A DNA stretch of 64,000 nucleotides from Lentisphaerota bacterium (lineage in GTDB: Bacteria > Verrucomicrobiota > Lentisphaeria > Victivallales > Victivallaceae), in assembly GCA_015061685.1 (NCBI GenBank), contig SUWD01000002.1:1-64000 (forward strand). The letters are read 5' to 3'. Below the pieces are notes generated by a model. That model searched no databases and had not been told where the DNA came from. It worked only from the letters and a program-made list of their open reading frames with translations. The translations under genes and the position numbers were made by a program. Within the stretch, counting starts at the first letter, position 1. Every line of letters starts with the position of its first letter. Shown piece by piece: positions 8,115-16,767 of the stretch.

Positions 8115-9131
8115 ATGAAACTGGATCTGATGTTTCTTAATGATGCCCAGCTCAAAGCTCTCGGAGGGCATGATATCAAAGCGGCTATTGATGATGTGCG
8201 GGAAGTTTTGACTCTGCACGTGCAGAAAAAAGTCAACAGCCCCAGTAAAGTCGTTCTCCGCTGGGGAACAACTGTCGAGGATGAAAACCTTTACGGCCGC
8301 TGCAACGCCATGCCCTGCTGTGTTGGCGGCAGTATTGATATGGCAGGTATCAAATGGCTCGGTTCCAATCCCCAGAACTTCAAACAGGGCTTGCCCCGTG
8401 CGACCGGTTTGGTGATCCTCAATGATCCTGATACCAAGATCCCCTTGTGTGTAGCGGATTGTACGCAGGTTTCCGGTGTTCGTACCGGTGCTGCCAGTGC
8501 TTTGGCGATCGACAAGCTTGCCAAAAAAGATTCTTCCACGATTTTGCTTATGGGAGCGGGATTTCAGGCCCGGCTTCAGCTTGAATCGGCTAAAATCGTC
8601 CGTCCTTCTCTGAAAAAATGTTATGTTTATGACATCCGTCCGGAGCAGTCTGCAAAATTCGCGGAAGAGATGTCTGTTAAACTTGGCATGGAAGTTATTG
8701 CCACAGACGATCCCAAAAAAGCCTCTCTGGAAAGTGACATTGTAATTACTGTGACCATTTCCGCAGTCCCGGTGGTTTTCGCTGATTGGCTGCATCCCGG
8801 GCAGACCTGCTTGAATCTGGCTGATTTTGAGTACGAGTATGATTGTCTTCCCAAGTGCAGTAAAGTTGTCGTTGATGACTGGGAAGGGGTCAAGCACCGT
8901 CAGATCAGTACTGTCTCTCTGATGTATAAGGACGGTCTTTTCAAAGAAGAACAGCTCCACGCCGAATTGGGCGAAATTCTGCTCGGCGATAAACCCGGCC
9001 GCGAAAATGATGATGAGATCATCTATTTCAACAGTGTCGGTCTCGGAGCGGAAGATTTGGCGGTCATCGCCCGTTGTTACCGAAAAGCTCTCAAAGAAGG
9101 CGGCGGTACCGTTGTACCTTACTGGGAATAA
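8115..9131 (+). CDS. Ornithine cyclodeaminase / mu-crystallin family protein
   Basis: A 338-residue NAD(P)-binding enzyme. The Rossmann motif GAGFQARLQLES lies near residue 155, preceded by the family's substrate-side segment VSGVRTGAASALA. Members include ornithine cyclodeaminase, alanine dehydrogenase (archaeal type), SbnB-like N-substituted amino acid dehydrogenases and TyrB-type tyramine oxidase subunits. I cannot separate these by eye. AAAGGAAAA precedes the ATG. Codon use is strongly biased (few TTA, CTA or TCA codons), suggesting high expression. The next gene, an SGNH hydrolase, follows after a weak terminator-like hairpin. Confidence 0.82.
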   Translation: MKLDLMFLNDAQLKALGGHDIKAAIDDVREVLTLHVQKKVNSPSKVVLRWGTTVEDENLYGRCNAMPCCVGGSIDMAGIKWLGSNPQNFKQGLPRATGLVILNDPDTKIPLCVADCTQVSGVRTGAASALAIDKLAKKDSSTILLMGAGFQARLQLESAKIVRPSLKKCYVYDIRPEQSAKFAEEMSVKLGMEVIATDDPKKASLESDIVITVTISAVPVVFADWLHPGQTCLNLADFEYEYDCLPKCSKVVVDDWEGVKHRQISTVSLMYKDGLFKEEQLHAELGEILLGDKPGRENDDEIIYFNSVGLGAEDLAVIARCYRKALKEGGGTVVPYWE

Positions 9132-9150
9132 GTTGAATTTATTATCAAGG

Positions 9151-9190
9151 CCGTTGCCGTTTTTGCGGTAACGGTCTCATGCTGTTTTTT
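9151..9190 (+). terminator. Weak intrinsic terminator after the cyclodeaminase-family gene
   Basis: CCGTTGCCG and CGGTAACGG form a 9-bp stem with one G-T pair. A six-T run follows only after ten bases, so termination is probably partial. Confidence 0.4.
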
Positions 9191-9213
9191 GATACAATTC
9201 AGGAGTGGAAAAT

Positions 9214-10137
9214 ATGCGTGAAATAGATCTTTTTGCCAATTTCGATTTGTTCCGTGGAGCAGTTGCTCCGTTTGTAAGAATGAATGACCGGATGATAGCG
9301 TTTTATTCTGACACAGAGGTGCGTACACAAAGGGCAAAGTGTGTTTCCGGAGTGCGTTTGCTTTTTGCTGCCGATGCAGAGAAGCTTGAGTTCGAAGTGC
9401 AGTACAGTTATTTTGCCCGGGAAGTTTTCGGGACCGATGTTATGGTTGACGGCAAATGTTTTACTTTTGATGGGGCAGGGGTGCATCAGCTGGCTTTGGG
9501 ATCCGGAAAAAAGCAGATTGAAATACACCTGCCGCATTTAGTGATTCTGGATAAATTTTCGCTGAAAGTCAATGATGAAGCTGTCGTTGAAACTTTGCCG
9601 GCGTCAGCCCGGAAATTGCTGTTTTGCGGGGACTCCATTTTTCAGGGGATGACCTGTTCTTCTGCTGCAAAAACTCTGGCGGCAAAGACGGCGGATGCTT
9701 TGCAGATGGATTGGCTCAATGTCTCTGTCGGCGGAGCGATCATGGATCCGGATGGCGTGGAAGCCGCATTGTTCTCTGCCGGTAAAGATGATGTGATCCT
9801 GATGAATTACGGTATCAACGATGCATTCAAAGATATTCCGCTGGATGTTTTCCGGGAACGTACCGGCAGGACGATGGAATTGTTGAGCCGTTTTTCCGGG
9901 CAGGCGGTCTTTGTTACTCCGATCTATTGTGCAACCGTGGATGCGAAGAAAAAGAATCTCTACCGGGATATCATATTTGAAGAGCAGTTGAAATATCCAA
10001 AAAACTATGTGATCAACGGCGATGAGATTTTTCCTGCTGATGAAAAATTGCTGATCGATGGAGTTCACCCCAACGATCAGGGGATGCAGGCTTATGCGGA
10101 AGGTCTGACCGGAGCTTTGAAAAAAATTATCCGCTGA
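9214..10137 (+). CDS. SGNH/GDSL hydrolase with N-terminal beta-sandwich
   Basis: A 307-residue two-domain protein. The N-terminal 130 residues look like the beta-sandwich found before SGNH esterases. The catalytic domain begins with LLFCGDSIFQG (nucleophile serine in GDS), followed by GGAIMDP, YGINDA (the N block) and DGVHPND (catalytic D and H). Such enzymes remove acetyl or other acyl groups from carbohydrates or small molecules; there is no signal peptide, so it acts in the cytoplasm. AGGAG lies 8 bases before the chosen ATG; a GTG three codons upstream overlaps that site and was rejected. Confidence 0.82.
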   Translation: MREIDLFANFDLFRGAVAPFVRMNDRMIAFYSDTEVRTQRAKCVSGVRLLFAADAEKLEFEVQYSYFAREVFGTDVMVDGKCFTFDGAGVHQLALGSGKKQIEIHLPHLVILDKFSLKVNDEAVVETLPASARKLLFCGDSIFQGMTCSSAAKTLAAKTADALQMDWLNVSVGGAIMDPDGVEAALFSAGKDDVILMNYGINDAFKDIPLDVFRERTGRTMELLSRFSGQAVFVTPIYCATVDAKKKNLYRDIIFEEQLKYPKNYVINGDEIFPADEKLLIDGVHPNDQGMQAYAEGLTGALKKIIR

Positions 10138-10139
10138 AG

Positions 10140-10496
10140 TTATTTTTCAATGATGGTTGAATTCAGGATTTTTGCCGCATTGTCAATCGAACCAAGATCT
10201 GTGACAGCGGTGTAACCGAGTTTTTCCAATGTGTTTTTTGCAATGGCAGAACGGCGTCCGGAGCGGCAGAATACCGCAATGGGGGCCGTTTTTTCTGTCA
10301 ACAGCTGCGGAGCTTTTTCCGTGATTTTGTCATGGGGGATAAGGATACTTCCCGGTAAATGGCGATCCTGAAATTCAGCTTCACTGCGGACATCCAGTAG
10401 TATTGTACCGGGAGGAAGTTCGATTTTTGCAGATGAACATGCTCCGGTAAAAATGGATGTGATCAAAGCGGCGAAAATGGTTGAAAATTTTTTCAT
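10140..10496 (-). CDS. Rhodanese-domain lipoprotein
   Basis: A 118-residue protein. The N-terminus [20 protein letters not shown] contains a lipobox-like cysteine, so it is probably membrane-anchored on the periplasmic side. A single rhodanese domain follows ([19 protein letters not shown]) with active-site loop CRSGRRS. Rhodaneses transfer sulfane sulfur or act as redox/thiol proteins. It overlaps the end of the upstream cysteine-cluster gene by ATGA. The SGNH gene converges on it with only 2 bases between stops. Confidence 0.82.
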   Translation of the reverse strand: MKKFSTIFAALITSIFTGACSSAKIELPPGTILLDVRSEAEFQDRHLPGSILIPHDKITEKAPQLLTEKTAPIAVFCRSGRRSAIAKNTLEKLGYTAVTDLGSIDNAAKILNSTIIEK

Positions 10497-10756
10497 GGTG
10501 CAGTAATCCTTTCCAATTCATTGAGGTAATTTATTGCGTCCTCCCTGCATTTACCGCACATTTCTTCGCACGGCTGCAATGACGAACAAACTTGGGGGCG
10601 GGCAGGGGATGAGAATATTTTGCAACGCATATTCTCATCCAGATTGATACATGTGACACCTGCCGGTTTGCCTTGCGGCATTCCGGGGATAGGGGATGAA
10701 ATGGAGGGTGCAATACAGCATGCTCCACATTTTTCACGGCATATAAACTTTTTCAT
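10493..10756 (-). CDS. YkgJ-family cysteine cluster protein
   Basis: An 87-residue protein with the YkgJ/UPF0153 pattern of clustered cysteines: CREKCGACC near the start, [13 protein letters not shown], then [18 protein letters not shown]. This family is thought to bind zinc or an iron-sulfur cluster; its function is poorly known. It is the first gene of a two-gene unit with the rhodanese lipoprotein, coupled by ATGA. Confidence 0.8.
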   Translation of the reverse strand: MKKFICREKCGACCIAPSISSPIPGMPQGKPAGVTCINLDENMRCKIFSSPARPQVCSSLQPCEEMCGKCREDAINYLNELERITAP

Positions 10757-10763
10757 GGTCTAT

Positions 10764-10792
10764 AAGATATATCTTCTTGCCGGAAAAATCAA
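10764..10792 (-). promoter_or_regulatory. Promoter of the YkgJ-rhodanese pair
   Basis: The minus strand reads TTGATT, 17 bases, TATCTT, with the -10 about 8 bases from the start codon. A very short leader results, so the assignment is tentative. Confidence 0.4.
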
Positions 10793-10800
10793 GTGGCGAT

Positions 10801-10829
10801 TTGATTTTTCACTCCAAAGGTGTTATATT
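10801..10829 (+). promoter_or_regulatory. Promoter of the flavodoxin-like reductase gene
   Basis: TTGATT, 17 bases, TATATT, ending 36 bases before the ATG. Confidence 0.65.
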
Positions 10830-10865
10830 CCTGTGTGATATTTTCTATCAGGAAAGGAATTTATT

Positions 10866-11399
10866 ATGGGTAAAAAAGTTTTGATCATTTCCGGCAGTCC
10901 CCGCGTCAATGGTAATTCTGATATATTGTGTGATCAATTTGCCAAAGGAGCCGGTCAAAGTGGGAATCAGGTGGAGAAAATTTCTCTTGCCGGTAAAAAA
11001 ATTGGCTTCTGTACCGCCTGTTATGCTTGTGAAAAGGGGGAGTGTCCGCAAAGAGATGATGCTCCAGAGATCATTGAAAAAATGCTGGTTAATGATGTGA
11101 TTGTTTTGGCAACGCCGGTTTATTTTTATACCATGGCGGCACAGTTGAAAGCCTTGATAGACCGCTCGGTTATGGTTTATCCGCAAATAAAAAATAAAGA
11201 ATTTTATTTTATCATGACCATGGCTGATACGGAAGTGAAAAACTTTACCGGAACCTTGGAAGCTTTGCGGGGATTCGTGCTGTGCTGTGAAAATTCAGTG
11301 GAGAAAGGTATTATTCAAGCTGCCGGAGTGTATGAAAAAGGTGATATCACGTCGCATCCGGCAATGAATACCGCTTTTGAAATGGGAAAAAACATCTGA
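10866..11399 (+). CDS. Flavodoxin-fold NAD(P)H-dependent oxidoreductase
   Basis: A 177-residue flavodoxin-family protein. The FMN phosphate loop is ISGSPRVNGNSD at residues 8-19. The segment ACYACEKGECPQRDD is the cysteine-bearing loop of the iron-sulfur flavoprotein-like branch, and PVYFYTMAAQLKALIDR is the family's conserved block. Such proteins reduce quinones, aromatic or nitro compounds, or shuttle electrons. AAAGGAA precedes the ATG. Single gene; its stop faces the stop of the next operon. Confidence 0.85.
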   Translation: MGKKVLIISGSPRVNGNSDILCDQFAKGAGQSGNQVEKISLAGKKIGFCTACYACEKGECPQRDDAPEIIEKMLVNDVIVLATPVYFYTMAAQLKALIDRSVMVYPQIKNKEFYFIMTMADTEVKNFTGTLEALRGFVLCCENSVEKGIIQAAGVYEKGDITSHPAMNTAFEMGKNI

Positions 11400-11403
11400 T
11401 ATG

Positions 11404-13068
11404 TTACCGTAAATCCTGATTGTTCAAGTTCCCGGCACCGGTGTTTTTTAATTTTTCATAATCAACCAGACAACGGGAAACGATCCGTTTTTTGGGTCGG
11501 AAAAAGGGAGATAATGGACTTTTTGTCATATCTGCATTACGGTAGTGTATGTTTCCCAGATCGAACAGAAGATATGGCAGATCTTCTGAGGCGAACGGAC
11601 GTGAGAGCGATGCGGCAATATTATCTTTTGCCGGGTGATCCGGGGACAAATAGAGGTACATCGGTATTTCCACACTCTGCAATGTCGGCATAAATTCCAT
11701 GTGCAGGATCATAGATTCCTGTTCGTAAAGATTTTCTCCGTGATCGGGCAGATAGAGCAGGAATCCTTTTGTTCCGTCTTGCCGAAATTTTTCGATCAGG
11801 TAATAGAGAACAAAATCATTGTACCGGATCGAATTGTCGTAGGAATTTATCAATCCGGCATGTTTTTTTTGTTGTTCGTTGAAAAATGCCGGTTTCTCAT
11901 CCACCAGGAAATATTCTGCCTTTTTCGGGTAGGTGTTTTCGTAATCATGGTGACTGCCGATCAGCTGGATCACTATTAATTTCAATTTGGCAGGATCCTG
12001 CAAAATTTTTTCATAGTAAGGAAATATTGCTTCATCCGGATTTTGTTGCAAGCCGGGGGAGGAGTGAAACACCTCATCGGCTCTCCGGGTGACAACAGAA
12101 TATGGTGTATTCCGGTCTGATATCGCCGGATGGTTGCAGAGCCAGAAGGTTTTGAAATTTGCACTGCGTGCCAAATCAAAAATATTGGGAGTTTCAATAA
12201 ATGATTCTTCCCGGTCATGAGCTGCCAGAGTCAGCAGTTTAGGTAAAGAATATATCGTAAATGAGTGAGGGGCAACAACATCGAGAAAGACAAACAATTC
12301 TTCGTTTTTGACAAGTTTTTTCAAAAGAGGATTGGTTTCTCTCGGATAACCATAAATTTCACTATGTCTCTTTGAGTGAGATTCTCCGATAACCAGAATG
12401 ATGGTCATTTCCTCTTCTTCCGTATGGACATCAAGATTGCTGTTTGCCAGTTCAAGTTGCTCTGCTGATAGGTTCTGGTTGCATGTTTCGTCGAGAAATT
12501 CATCAATACGGTCATGAAAATTCTTCCCGCAAAGTTCGTTTGACGGAGAGATTTTAAACAACAGGACGCATAAAAATGGAAGCAGAAATGTCAGTACAGC
12601 AACGAGAACTTTTTTGAATCTTGCCGGGCAAAATATTACCCCGGCTGCCCCGGACGCATAGATCAGCAGGAGCAAGTTGGATATATTGAAAAGATATATT
12701 TTCAAAAAACCTGAACACTCATTGGCATTGGTCGTTTTCAGCAGATACAGAAAATTTGCTTGCAGTTGAGTTTGTAATTGGATCAGACAGAAAAGATCTG
12801 CAATATTCCAAAGGAAAAACAGTGTTCCCATGATAATCATCAAACTTTTCCGGCAGACGGCAGGCCCGATTGCACCAATGATAATGAAAAGTGATAAGAA
12901 CAAAATATTTTCAGAGATTATGCCCGTGATGTTGGTAAATTTGTTGGATAACAATATTATGAAAGCAGGAAAAAACAGCAGATATCCGGCTGTAAACGCA
13001 TTGTAGAATACATCTTTGGGGATGATATCCGTCACTTTGATCTTTATTGGTTCTTTATCACTTCTCAT
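11404..13068 (-). CDS. Membrane phosphoethanolamine transferase-like sulfatase-fold protein
   Basis: A 554-residue protein with about five N-terminal membrane helices followed by a periplasmic sulfatase-fold domain. VIGESHSKRHSEIYGYPRETNP covers the metal/nucleophile motif; EptA-type enzymes have GET here, and this protein has GES. LPDHGENLYEQE provides the second metal-binding block. EptA/CptA enzymes move phosphoethanolamine onto lipid A or core sugars. The gene overlaps the preceding TPR-like gene by 11 bases. A TTG three codons upstream is possible but has no better ribosome site. Confidence 0.8.
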   Translation of the reverse strand: MRSDKEPIKIKVTDIIPKDVFYNAFTAGYLLFFPAFIILLSNKFTNITGIISENILFLSLFIIIGAIGPAVCRKSLMIIMGTLFFLWNIADLFCLIQLQTQLQANFLYLLKTTNANECSGFLKIYLFNISNLLLLIYASGAAGVIFCPARFKKVLVAVLTFLLPFLCVLLFKISPSNELCGKNFHDRIDEFLDETCNQNLSAEQLELANSNLDVHTEEEEMTIILVIGESHSKRHSEIYGYPRETNPLLKKLVKNEELFVFLDVVAPHSFTIYSLPKLLTLAAHDREESFIETPNIFDLARSANFKTFWLCNHPAISDRNTPYSVVTRRADEVFHSSPGLQQNPDEAIFPYYEKILQDPAKLKLIVIQLIGSHHDYENTYPKKAEYFLVDEKPAFFNEQQKKHAGLINSYDNSIRYNDFVLYYLIEKFRQDGTKGFLLYLPDHGENLYEQESMILHMEFMPTLQSVEIPMYLYLSPDHPAKDNIAASLSRPFASEDLPYLLFDLGNIHYRNADMTKSPLSPFFRPKKRIVSRCLVDYEKLKNTGAGNLNNQDLR

Positions 13069-13564
13069 ACTGTTCAAGGAGTTTTTCCGCTTTTATTCTT
13101 ATTTCAGAGGGAGACGATGGATTATTGATAATTGATTTCAGCAAAGAAGTTTCTTCTCCGAAATTACCTTCCATCCGGAATATGTAAGCCAATTCAAGTT
13201 TGGCAGATGAGATGTACTCAATATGAGCTTGCGAATCAATGATCCTGTAAAGAAGTTTTTTACATTCTGTATAATCTTTGCGATTAAAAGCGTTAACAGC
13301 ACATTGAGAATATATTTCTGCCATTTTTTCATCGGACAGTTGATGCTTGCTGTCGGCAATAATGCGATCTATCTGTTGCAATGTTTTAGCTTTTGACAAT
13401 AAAGCCATTGTTTTTCTGGTGTCAAGCGATGAGTAAAAGTACCAGAATACTCCAGCTGTACCGCCCATGATCAGCAATACGGCACAGATTGAGTAATATA
13501 AGCGTACTTTGTGAAGAAAAATCTGATGATCCGTTGTGATGGAGGGTGCTTTTTCTGTTTTCAT
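13058..13564 (-). CDS. Single-pass membrane protein with TPR-like periplasmic domain
   Basis: A 168-residue protein with one membrane helix at about residues 26-46 (YSICAVLLIMGGTAGVFWYF) and a helical C-terminal domain resembling tetratricopeptide repeats (KDYTECKKLLYRIIDS, SSAKLELAYIFRMEGNFGEETSLL). No enzyme motif. It starts with an ATGA overlap on the acetyltransferase gene and its end overlaps the phosphoethanolamine-transferase-like gene, so a scaffold for that enzyme is a reasonable inference. Confidence 0.7.
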   Translation of the reverse strand: MKTEKAPSITTDHQIFLHKVRLYYSICAVLLIMGGTAGVFWYFYSSLDTRKTMALLSKAKTLQQIDRIIADSKHQLSDEKMAEIYSQCAVNAFNRKDYTECKKLLYRIIDSQAHIEYISSAKLELAYIFRMEGNFGEETSLLKSIINNPSSPSEIRIKAEKLLEQYEK

Positions 13565-14058
13565 AGCTCTTTCTCCATTACAAAATCATCCATGAAAAAA
13601 CCGCTGCCGATATCGATTTTTACAGATTCCACGTCAGTAAATCCATTGCGGAAATAGGCTTTTCTGGCACGGGTGTTGTATTTATTGACGTTGAGTCTCA
13701 AGCAGGTGAATCCTGCTGCCTTTATTTGTTTTTCCGCTTCTTTGAGCATGAGAGAACCAATGCCTTGACCATGAAATTCATGTTTCAAATAGACCTTGTG
13801 CAATTTTGCGGTATTGTTTCGGGTATAGGCTGACCATGAGAAGTATCCGGCAGGAACTCCATTGATTCTGACAATAACAAAATGATAACCGTTTGCCAGT
13901 TCTTTTTCCATGATCTCCGGTGCATACATCATCCGCATCATGTAACTGATTTGTTCCGGCGACAAGATGGCAGAAAAGGTTTTGGGCCATATTTCATCGG
14001 CAAGATCCCGGATGATCTGTAATTTTTCCGGCAGATTCAATTCTTCAAAAGTGATCAT
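13561..14058 (-). CDS. GNAT-family N-acetyltransferase
   Basis: A 165-residue acetyltransferase. The acetyl-CoA pyrophosphate loop is visible as HEFHGQGIGSLMLKEAEKQ, after the beta-strand segment LHKVYLK, and the C-terminal KYNTRARKAYFRNGF matches the family. Substrate unknown. I prefer the ATG that gives MITFEELNL over a TTG 17 codons upstream, because the extra residues match no GNAT element; neither has a strong ribosome site. It is the first gene of a three-gene operon with overlapping ends. Confidence 0.78.
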   Translation of the reverse strand: MITFEELNLPEKLQIIRDLADEIWPKTFSAILSPEQISYMMRMMYAPEIMEKELANGYHFVIVRINGVPAGYFSWSAYTRNNTAKLHKVYLKHEFHGQGIGSLMLKEAEKQIKAAGFTCLRLNVNKYNTRARKAYFRNGFTDVESVKIDIGSGFFMDDFVMEKEL

Positions 14059-14116
14059 AAACAAAAATGTTTTCCAAAAGTGATACTGAAAATTATTTAT
14101 TTCCGTCAACTTGCTA

Positions 14117-14144
14117 TTTACTTAACACATTTACGGTGTATATT
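14117..14144 (+). promoter_or_regulatory. Candidate promoter of the Gfo/Idh-isomerase operon
   Basis: TTTACT, 16 bases, TATATT. The -35 is poor but the -10 matches the window's common form. Its -10 shares bases with the -10 of the divergent promoter. Confidence 0.4.
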
Positions 14145-14170
14145 ATACTATTGACTGTCGTTTTTTTCAA
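14142..14170 (-). promoter_or_regulatory. Promoter of the acetyltransferase operon
   Basis: The minus strand reads TTGAAA, 17 bases, TATAAT, a near-consensus sigma70 promoter about 84 bases before the start. Confidence 0.6.
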
Positions 14171-14201
14171 ACTGCCTTAATAGTAAAAAATGGAGAAAAT
14201 T

Positions 14202-15284
14202 ATGGCAAAAAACAAAATAAAAGTTGGGATCTGGGGATTGGGACGTGCCGGATGGGGAATGCACATTGATGAAATCGCCCGTTACAGCGATGAATTTGAG
14301 ATCGTTGCCGGTTGTGATATCGATGCCAGCCGTCCGGAAAAACTTGCTGAACGTATTCCGGGAGCGAAAGCCTATTCTGATGCGGAAGCTTTTCTGAAAG
14401 ATGAAAATATCGAGTTATTTGTCGTGGCGGTTCGTTCCGCACAGCATGTCGATTATGCTATTCGTGCTTTGGAAACCGGAAAATATGTGTTTTTGGAAAA
14501 ACCGGTTGCTCTTTCCAGTGCCGGACTTGAAAAGCTTGCTGAAGCGATGGCGAAACATCCCGGCAAACTCTTTTTCCGTCACAACCGCCGTTACGAAGCG
14601 GCATTCAACCATGTCAGCGAAATTATTGAGAGCGGTATCCTCGGCAAAGTTTACGAAATCAAACTTTGCCGTCACAACTTCCAGTACCGCAGCGACTGGC
14701 AGGCAATCGTTGAATGCGGCGGCGGTCAGCTGAATAACTGGGGACCGCATCTGATTGACCATGCTCTGCAGTTTTTGGGTTCTCCGGTGGAGAGCATCTG
14801 GGGCGACTTGAAAAATATCAATGGTCTCGGCGATGCTGAAGATACCGTCAAAATGATTTTCAGAGGTACTAACGGCCGTTTGGTTGATGTGGAAATTTCC
14901 GGTGCTGTTGCTCTTCCGTCTCCGGTTTATGCTGTTTACGGTGATCGTGGTGCCCTGATTTGTGAAGATGAGCAGGATATCCGTCTGCGTTATCTTGCTC
15001 CGGAATCCGGGCGTCCCGAAATTGAAGCTTCTGCGGCAACGCCTCCTCTGACCGGTTCTTTCGGTGTTGTTCCCAAGCAGAAGTGGATCCGTAAAACCAT
15101 CATGGTTGAGCCTGCCAACGAAGCGACAGTGTTGGACATTTATCATCACGTTTACCTTGCCATCCGGGAAAATATTCCCTGCCGGGTCAAGCCTGAGGAA
15201 GCTTTCGCCGTGGTCAAAGCAACGGAGCAGATCAAGTTGATGAATCCGGCTTTCCCGCAGAAATTTGATGAATTCGGTAAATAA
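14202..15284 (+). CDS. Gfo/Idh/MocA family oxidoreductase
   Basis: A 360-residue NAD(P)-dependent sugar or inositol dehydrogenase. The dinucleotide loop GLGRAGWGMH lies near residue 10, and FLEKPVAL is the family's EKP motif. The C-terminal beta-sheet domain contains GGGQLNNWGPHLIDHALQF, with the catalytic D and H. Family members oxidise sugars, cyclitols or sugar acids. GGAG 6 bases upstream selects this ATG over one four codons earlier. The sugar isomerase/epimerase gene begins 16 bases after its stop, so they form a catabolic pair. Codon use is strongly biased. Confidence 0.88.
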   Translation: MAKNKIKVGIWGLGRAGWGMHIDEIARYSDEFEIVAGCDIDASRPEKLAERIPGAKAYSDAEAFLKDENIELFVVAVRSAQHVDYAIRALETGKYVFLEKPVALSSAGLEKLAEAMAKHPGKLFFRHNRRYEAAFNHVSEIIESGILGKVYEIKLCRHNFQYRSDWQAIVECGGGQLNNWGPHLIDHALQFLGSPVESIWGDLKNINGLGDAEDTVKMIFRGTNGRLVDVEISGAVALPSPVYAVYGDRGALICEDEQDIRLRYLAPESGRPEIEASAATPPLTGSFGVVPKQKWIRKTIMVEPANEATVLDIYHHVYLAIRENIPCRVKPEEAFAVVKATEQIKLMNPAFPQKFDEFGK

Positions 15285-15300
15285 TTCAGGGGTTGTTGTA

Positions 15301-16062
15301 ATGAAAAAAAGTCAACTTGCCGTTCAGCTTTATACATTGCGTGATTTTATCAAAAGTCCGTTTGATATTGCTGCGACTTTCCGTAAAGTAAGGGAAATCG
15401 GCTACGAAGCAATTCAGGTTTCCGGAATGGGACCGATTTCTGAAGAAGAATTGGTAAAAATTGCCAATGACAACGGTTTGGTTATTTGTGCTACGCATGA
15501 AAACGCCAGAACGATTTGTGAAGATACGGATAAAGTTATTGAGCGTCTTAAAAAGCTCAACTGCCGTTACACGGCGTATCCGCATCCGCACAATCCGTTT
15601 GTTTCCAAAAGAGCAGTACTTGAAGTTGCCGCACAGATCAACAAGGCTGCTGTGGCGATGGAAAAAGAGGGGATTACTCTTTGCTATCACAATCATGCTC
15701 TTGAGTTTGAAAAGTTTGACGGTGAATTGATCCTTGATACCATTTACAACAATGCTCCGGCTTTGCAGGCGGAGATTGATACTTTCTGGATTCAGGCAGG
15801 CGGTCAGAATCCGGTGGAGTGGATCAAACGTTTCCCCGGCAGACAGCCGCTGCTTCACCTCAAGGAATATGGCGTGATCAAAAACGACCGCAAAATGTTC
15901 TCTATTGGAAGCGGCAACTTGAATTGGAAAGAGATCATTGCTGCCGGTTCAGCATGTGGCGTTGAATATTTTATCGTTGAGCAGGACGACTGCAACGGGG
16001 TTGATCCTTTCGATGAATTACGCCGCAGTTACAACTTCATTGCTGAAAACTTTTTTGATTGA
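15301..16062 (+). CDS. Sugar phosphate isomerase/epimerase (AP endonuclease 2-like TIM barrel)
   Basis: A 253-residue xylose isomerase-like TIM-barrel protein. Metal-binding blocks are visible: YHNHALEFEKFDG, LQAEIDTFWIQAGG (E and D), LLHLKEYG (H), and YFIVEQDD near the end. The order matches IolE/IolI and hexulose 3-epimerase relatives. Together with the upstream Gfo/Idh gene it probably converts an oxidised sugar or inositol. The start was placed at the ATG giving MKKSQLAVQLYTLRD, the conserved beginning of the family; an in-frame upstream ATG lies inside the previous gene. Confidence 0.86.
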   Translation: MKKSQLAVQLYTLRDFIKSPFDIAATFRKVREIGYEAIQVSGMGPISEEELVKIANDNGLVICATHENARTICEDTDKVIERLKKLNCRYTAYPHPHNPFVSKRAVLEVAAQINKAAVAMEKEGITLCYHNHALEFEKFDGELILDTIYNNAPALQAEIDTFWIQAGGQNPVEWIKRFPGRQPLLHLKEYGVIKNDRKMFSIGSGNLNWKEIIAAGSACGVEYFIVEQDDCNGVDPFDELRRSYNFIAENFFD

Positions 16063-16087
16063 TTTCCTGAAAAAGTAACAAATCCAT

Positions 16088-16131
16088 AAAGCTGCTGCAA
16101 AAACGCTTAAAAGGTGTGCAGCAGCTTTTTT
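16088..16131 (+). terminator. Intrinsic terminator of the Gfo/Idh-isomerase operon
   Basis: AAAGCTGCTGCA pairs perfectly with TGCAGCAGCTTT, followed by T residues. The same stem is used in the terminator at 54364-54407. Confidence 0.88.
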
Positions 16132-16135
16132 GTAC

Positions 16136-16166
16136 AAAAAAATACCCCGACTTATTCATACCGGGG
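16136..16166 (-). terminator. Intrinsic terminator of the flavin reductase gene
   Basis: On the minus strand CCCCG and CGGGG form a short GC stem with a 12-base loop, followed by TATTTTTTT. Confidence 0.7.
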
Positions 16167-16187
16167 CAGGGAGAGCTGTAAAAAGCT

Positions 16188-16763
16188 TTACTTCTTTTTT
16201 ACGGAGAAGCCAAATGTCCCCAGTGTTTTTCCCAGAGAGAGGTAATTCCCGTGGGCGTAAGCAAGCAGATCAGCTTTGGTAACGTCAAAGTGATTGCTGC
16301 TGTCAATAAACTCACTGGAAATTTGAACTGCGACCACTTCTCCAATGTAGAGAATGTGAGAACCGAGATTCAAACTGTGTCTGACTTGACACTCCAGAGA
16401 GATCGGACACTCGGCAATTACCGGGGCGGAAACTTTGCTTCCGGCAATTGGAGTAAAACCGCACTTGGCAAATTTATCCACATCTCTGCCGGAGACAACT
16501 CCGCAGTAGTCAACTTTTTCCGCCATTGCCGTTGTCGGCATATTGACGGTGAAAACTCCGGAACTTTCAATCAAACCTCTGGAGTAACGTTCCGGCCGCA
16601 CGCCGATACCGACCATGGGCGGGGTGCTGGAAAGAGTCCCCGCCCATGCGACGGTGAGACAATTGTATTTGAAATTATCTCCATCGCCGCACCCGATCAA
16701 TACTACCGGCACCGGGGCTAATTGAGTTCCGCCGGGCCAGATGGTTTTGGTACCGTTTTTCAT
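16188..16763 (-). CDS. Flavin reductase-like (DIM6/NTAB) FMN-binding protein
   Basis: A 191-residue protein of the flavin reductase-like split-barrel family. Recognisable blocks are NCLTVAWAGTLSSTPPMVGIGVRPERYSR (conserved flavin-binding region, split here by family variation), GVFTVNMPT and VSGRDVDKF, with C-terminal GNYLSLGKTLGTFGFSVKKK. Relatives reduce FMN with NAD(P)H or bind FMN tightly. GGAG 9 bases before this ATG fixes the start. It lies just after the stop of the pseudopilin-like gene, so it may be read from that promoter. Confidence 0.82.
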   Translation of the reverse strand: MKNGTKTIWPGGTQLAPVPVVLIGCGDGDNFKYNCLTVAWAGTLSSTPPMVGIGVRPERYSRGLIESSGVFTVNMPTTAMAEKVDYCGVVSGRDVDKFAKCGFTPIAGSKVSAPVIAECPISLECQVRHSLNLGSHILYIGEVVAVQISSEFIDSSNHFDVTKADLLAYAHGNYLSLGKTLGTFGFSVKKK

Positions 16764-16767
16764 CAAA

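Noticed and set aside
8061..8960. 299-codon open frame antisense to the cyclodeaminase-family gene
   Set aside because: Same cause as above; it would also run over the promoter of the real gene.
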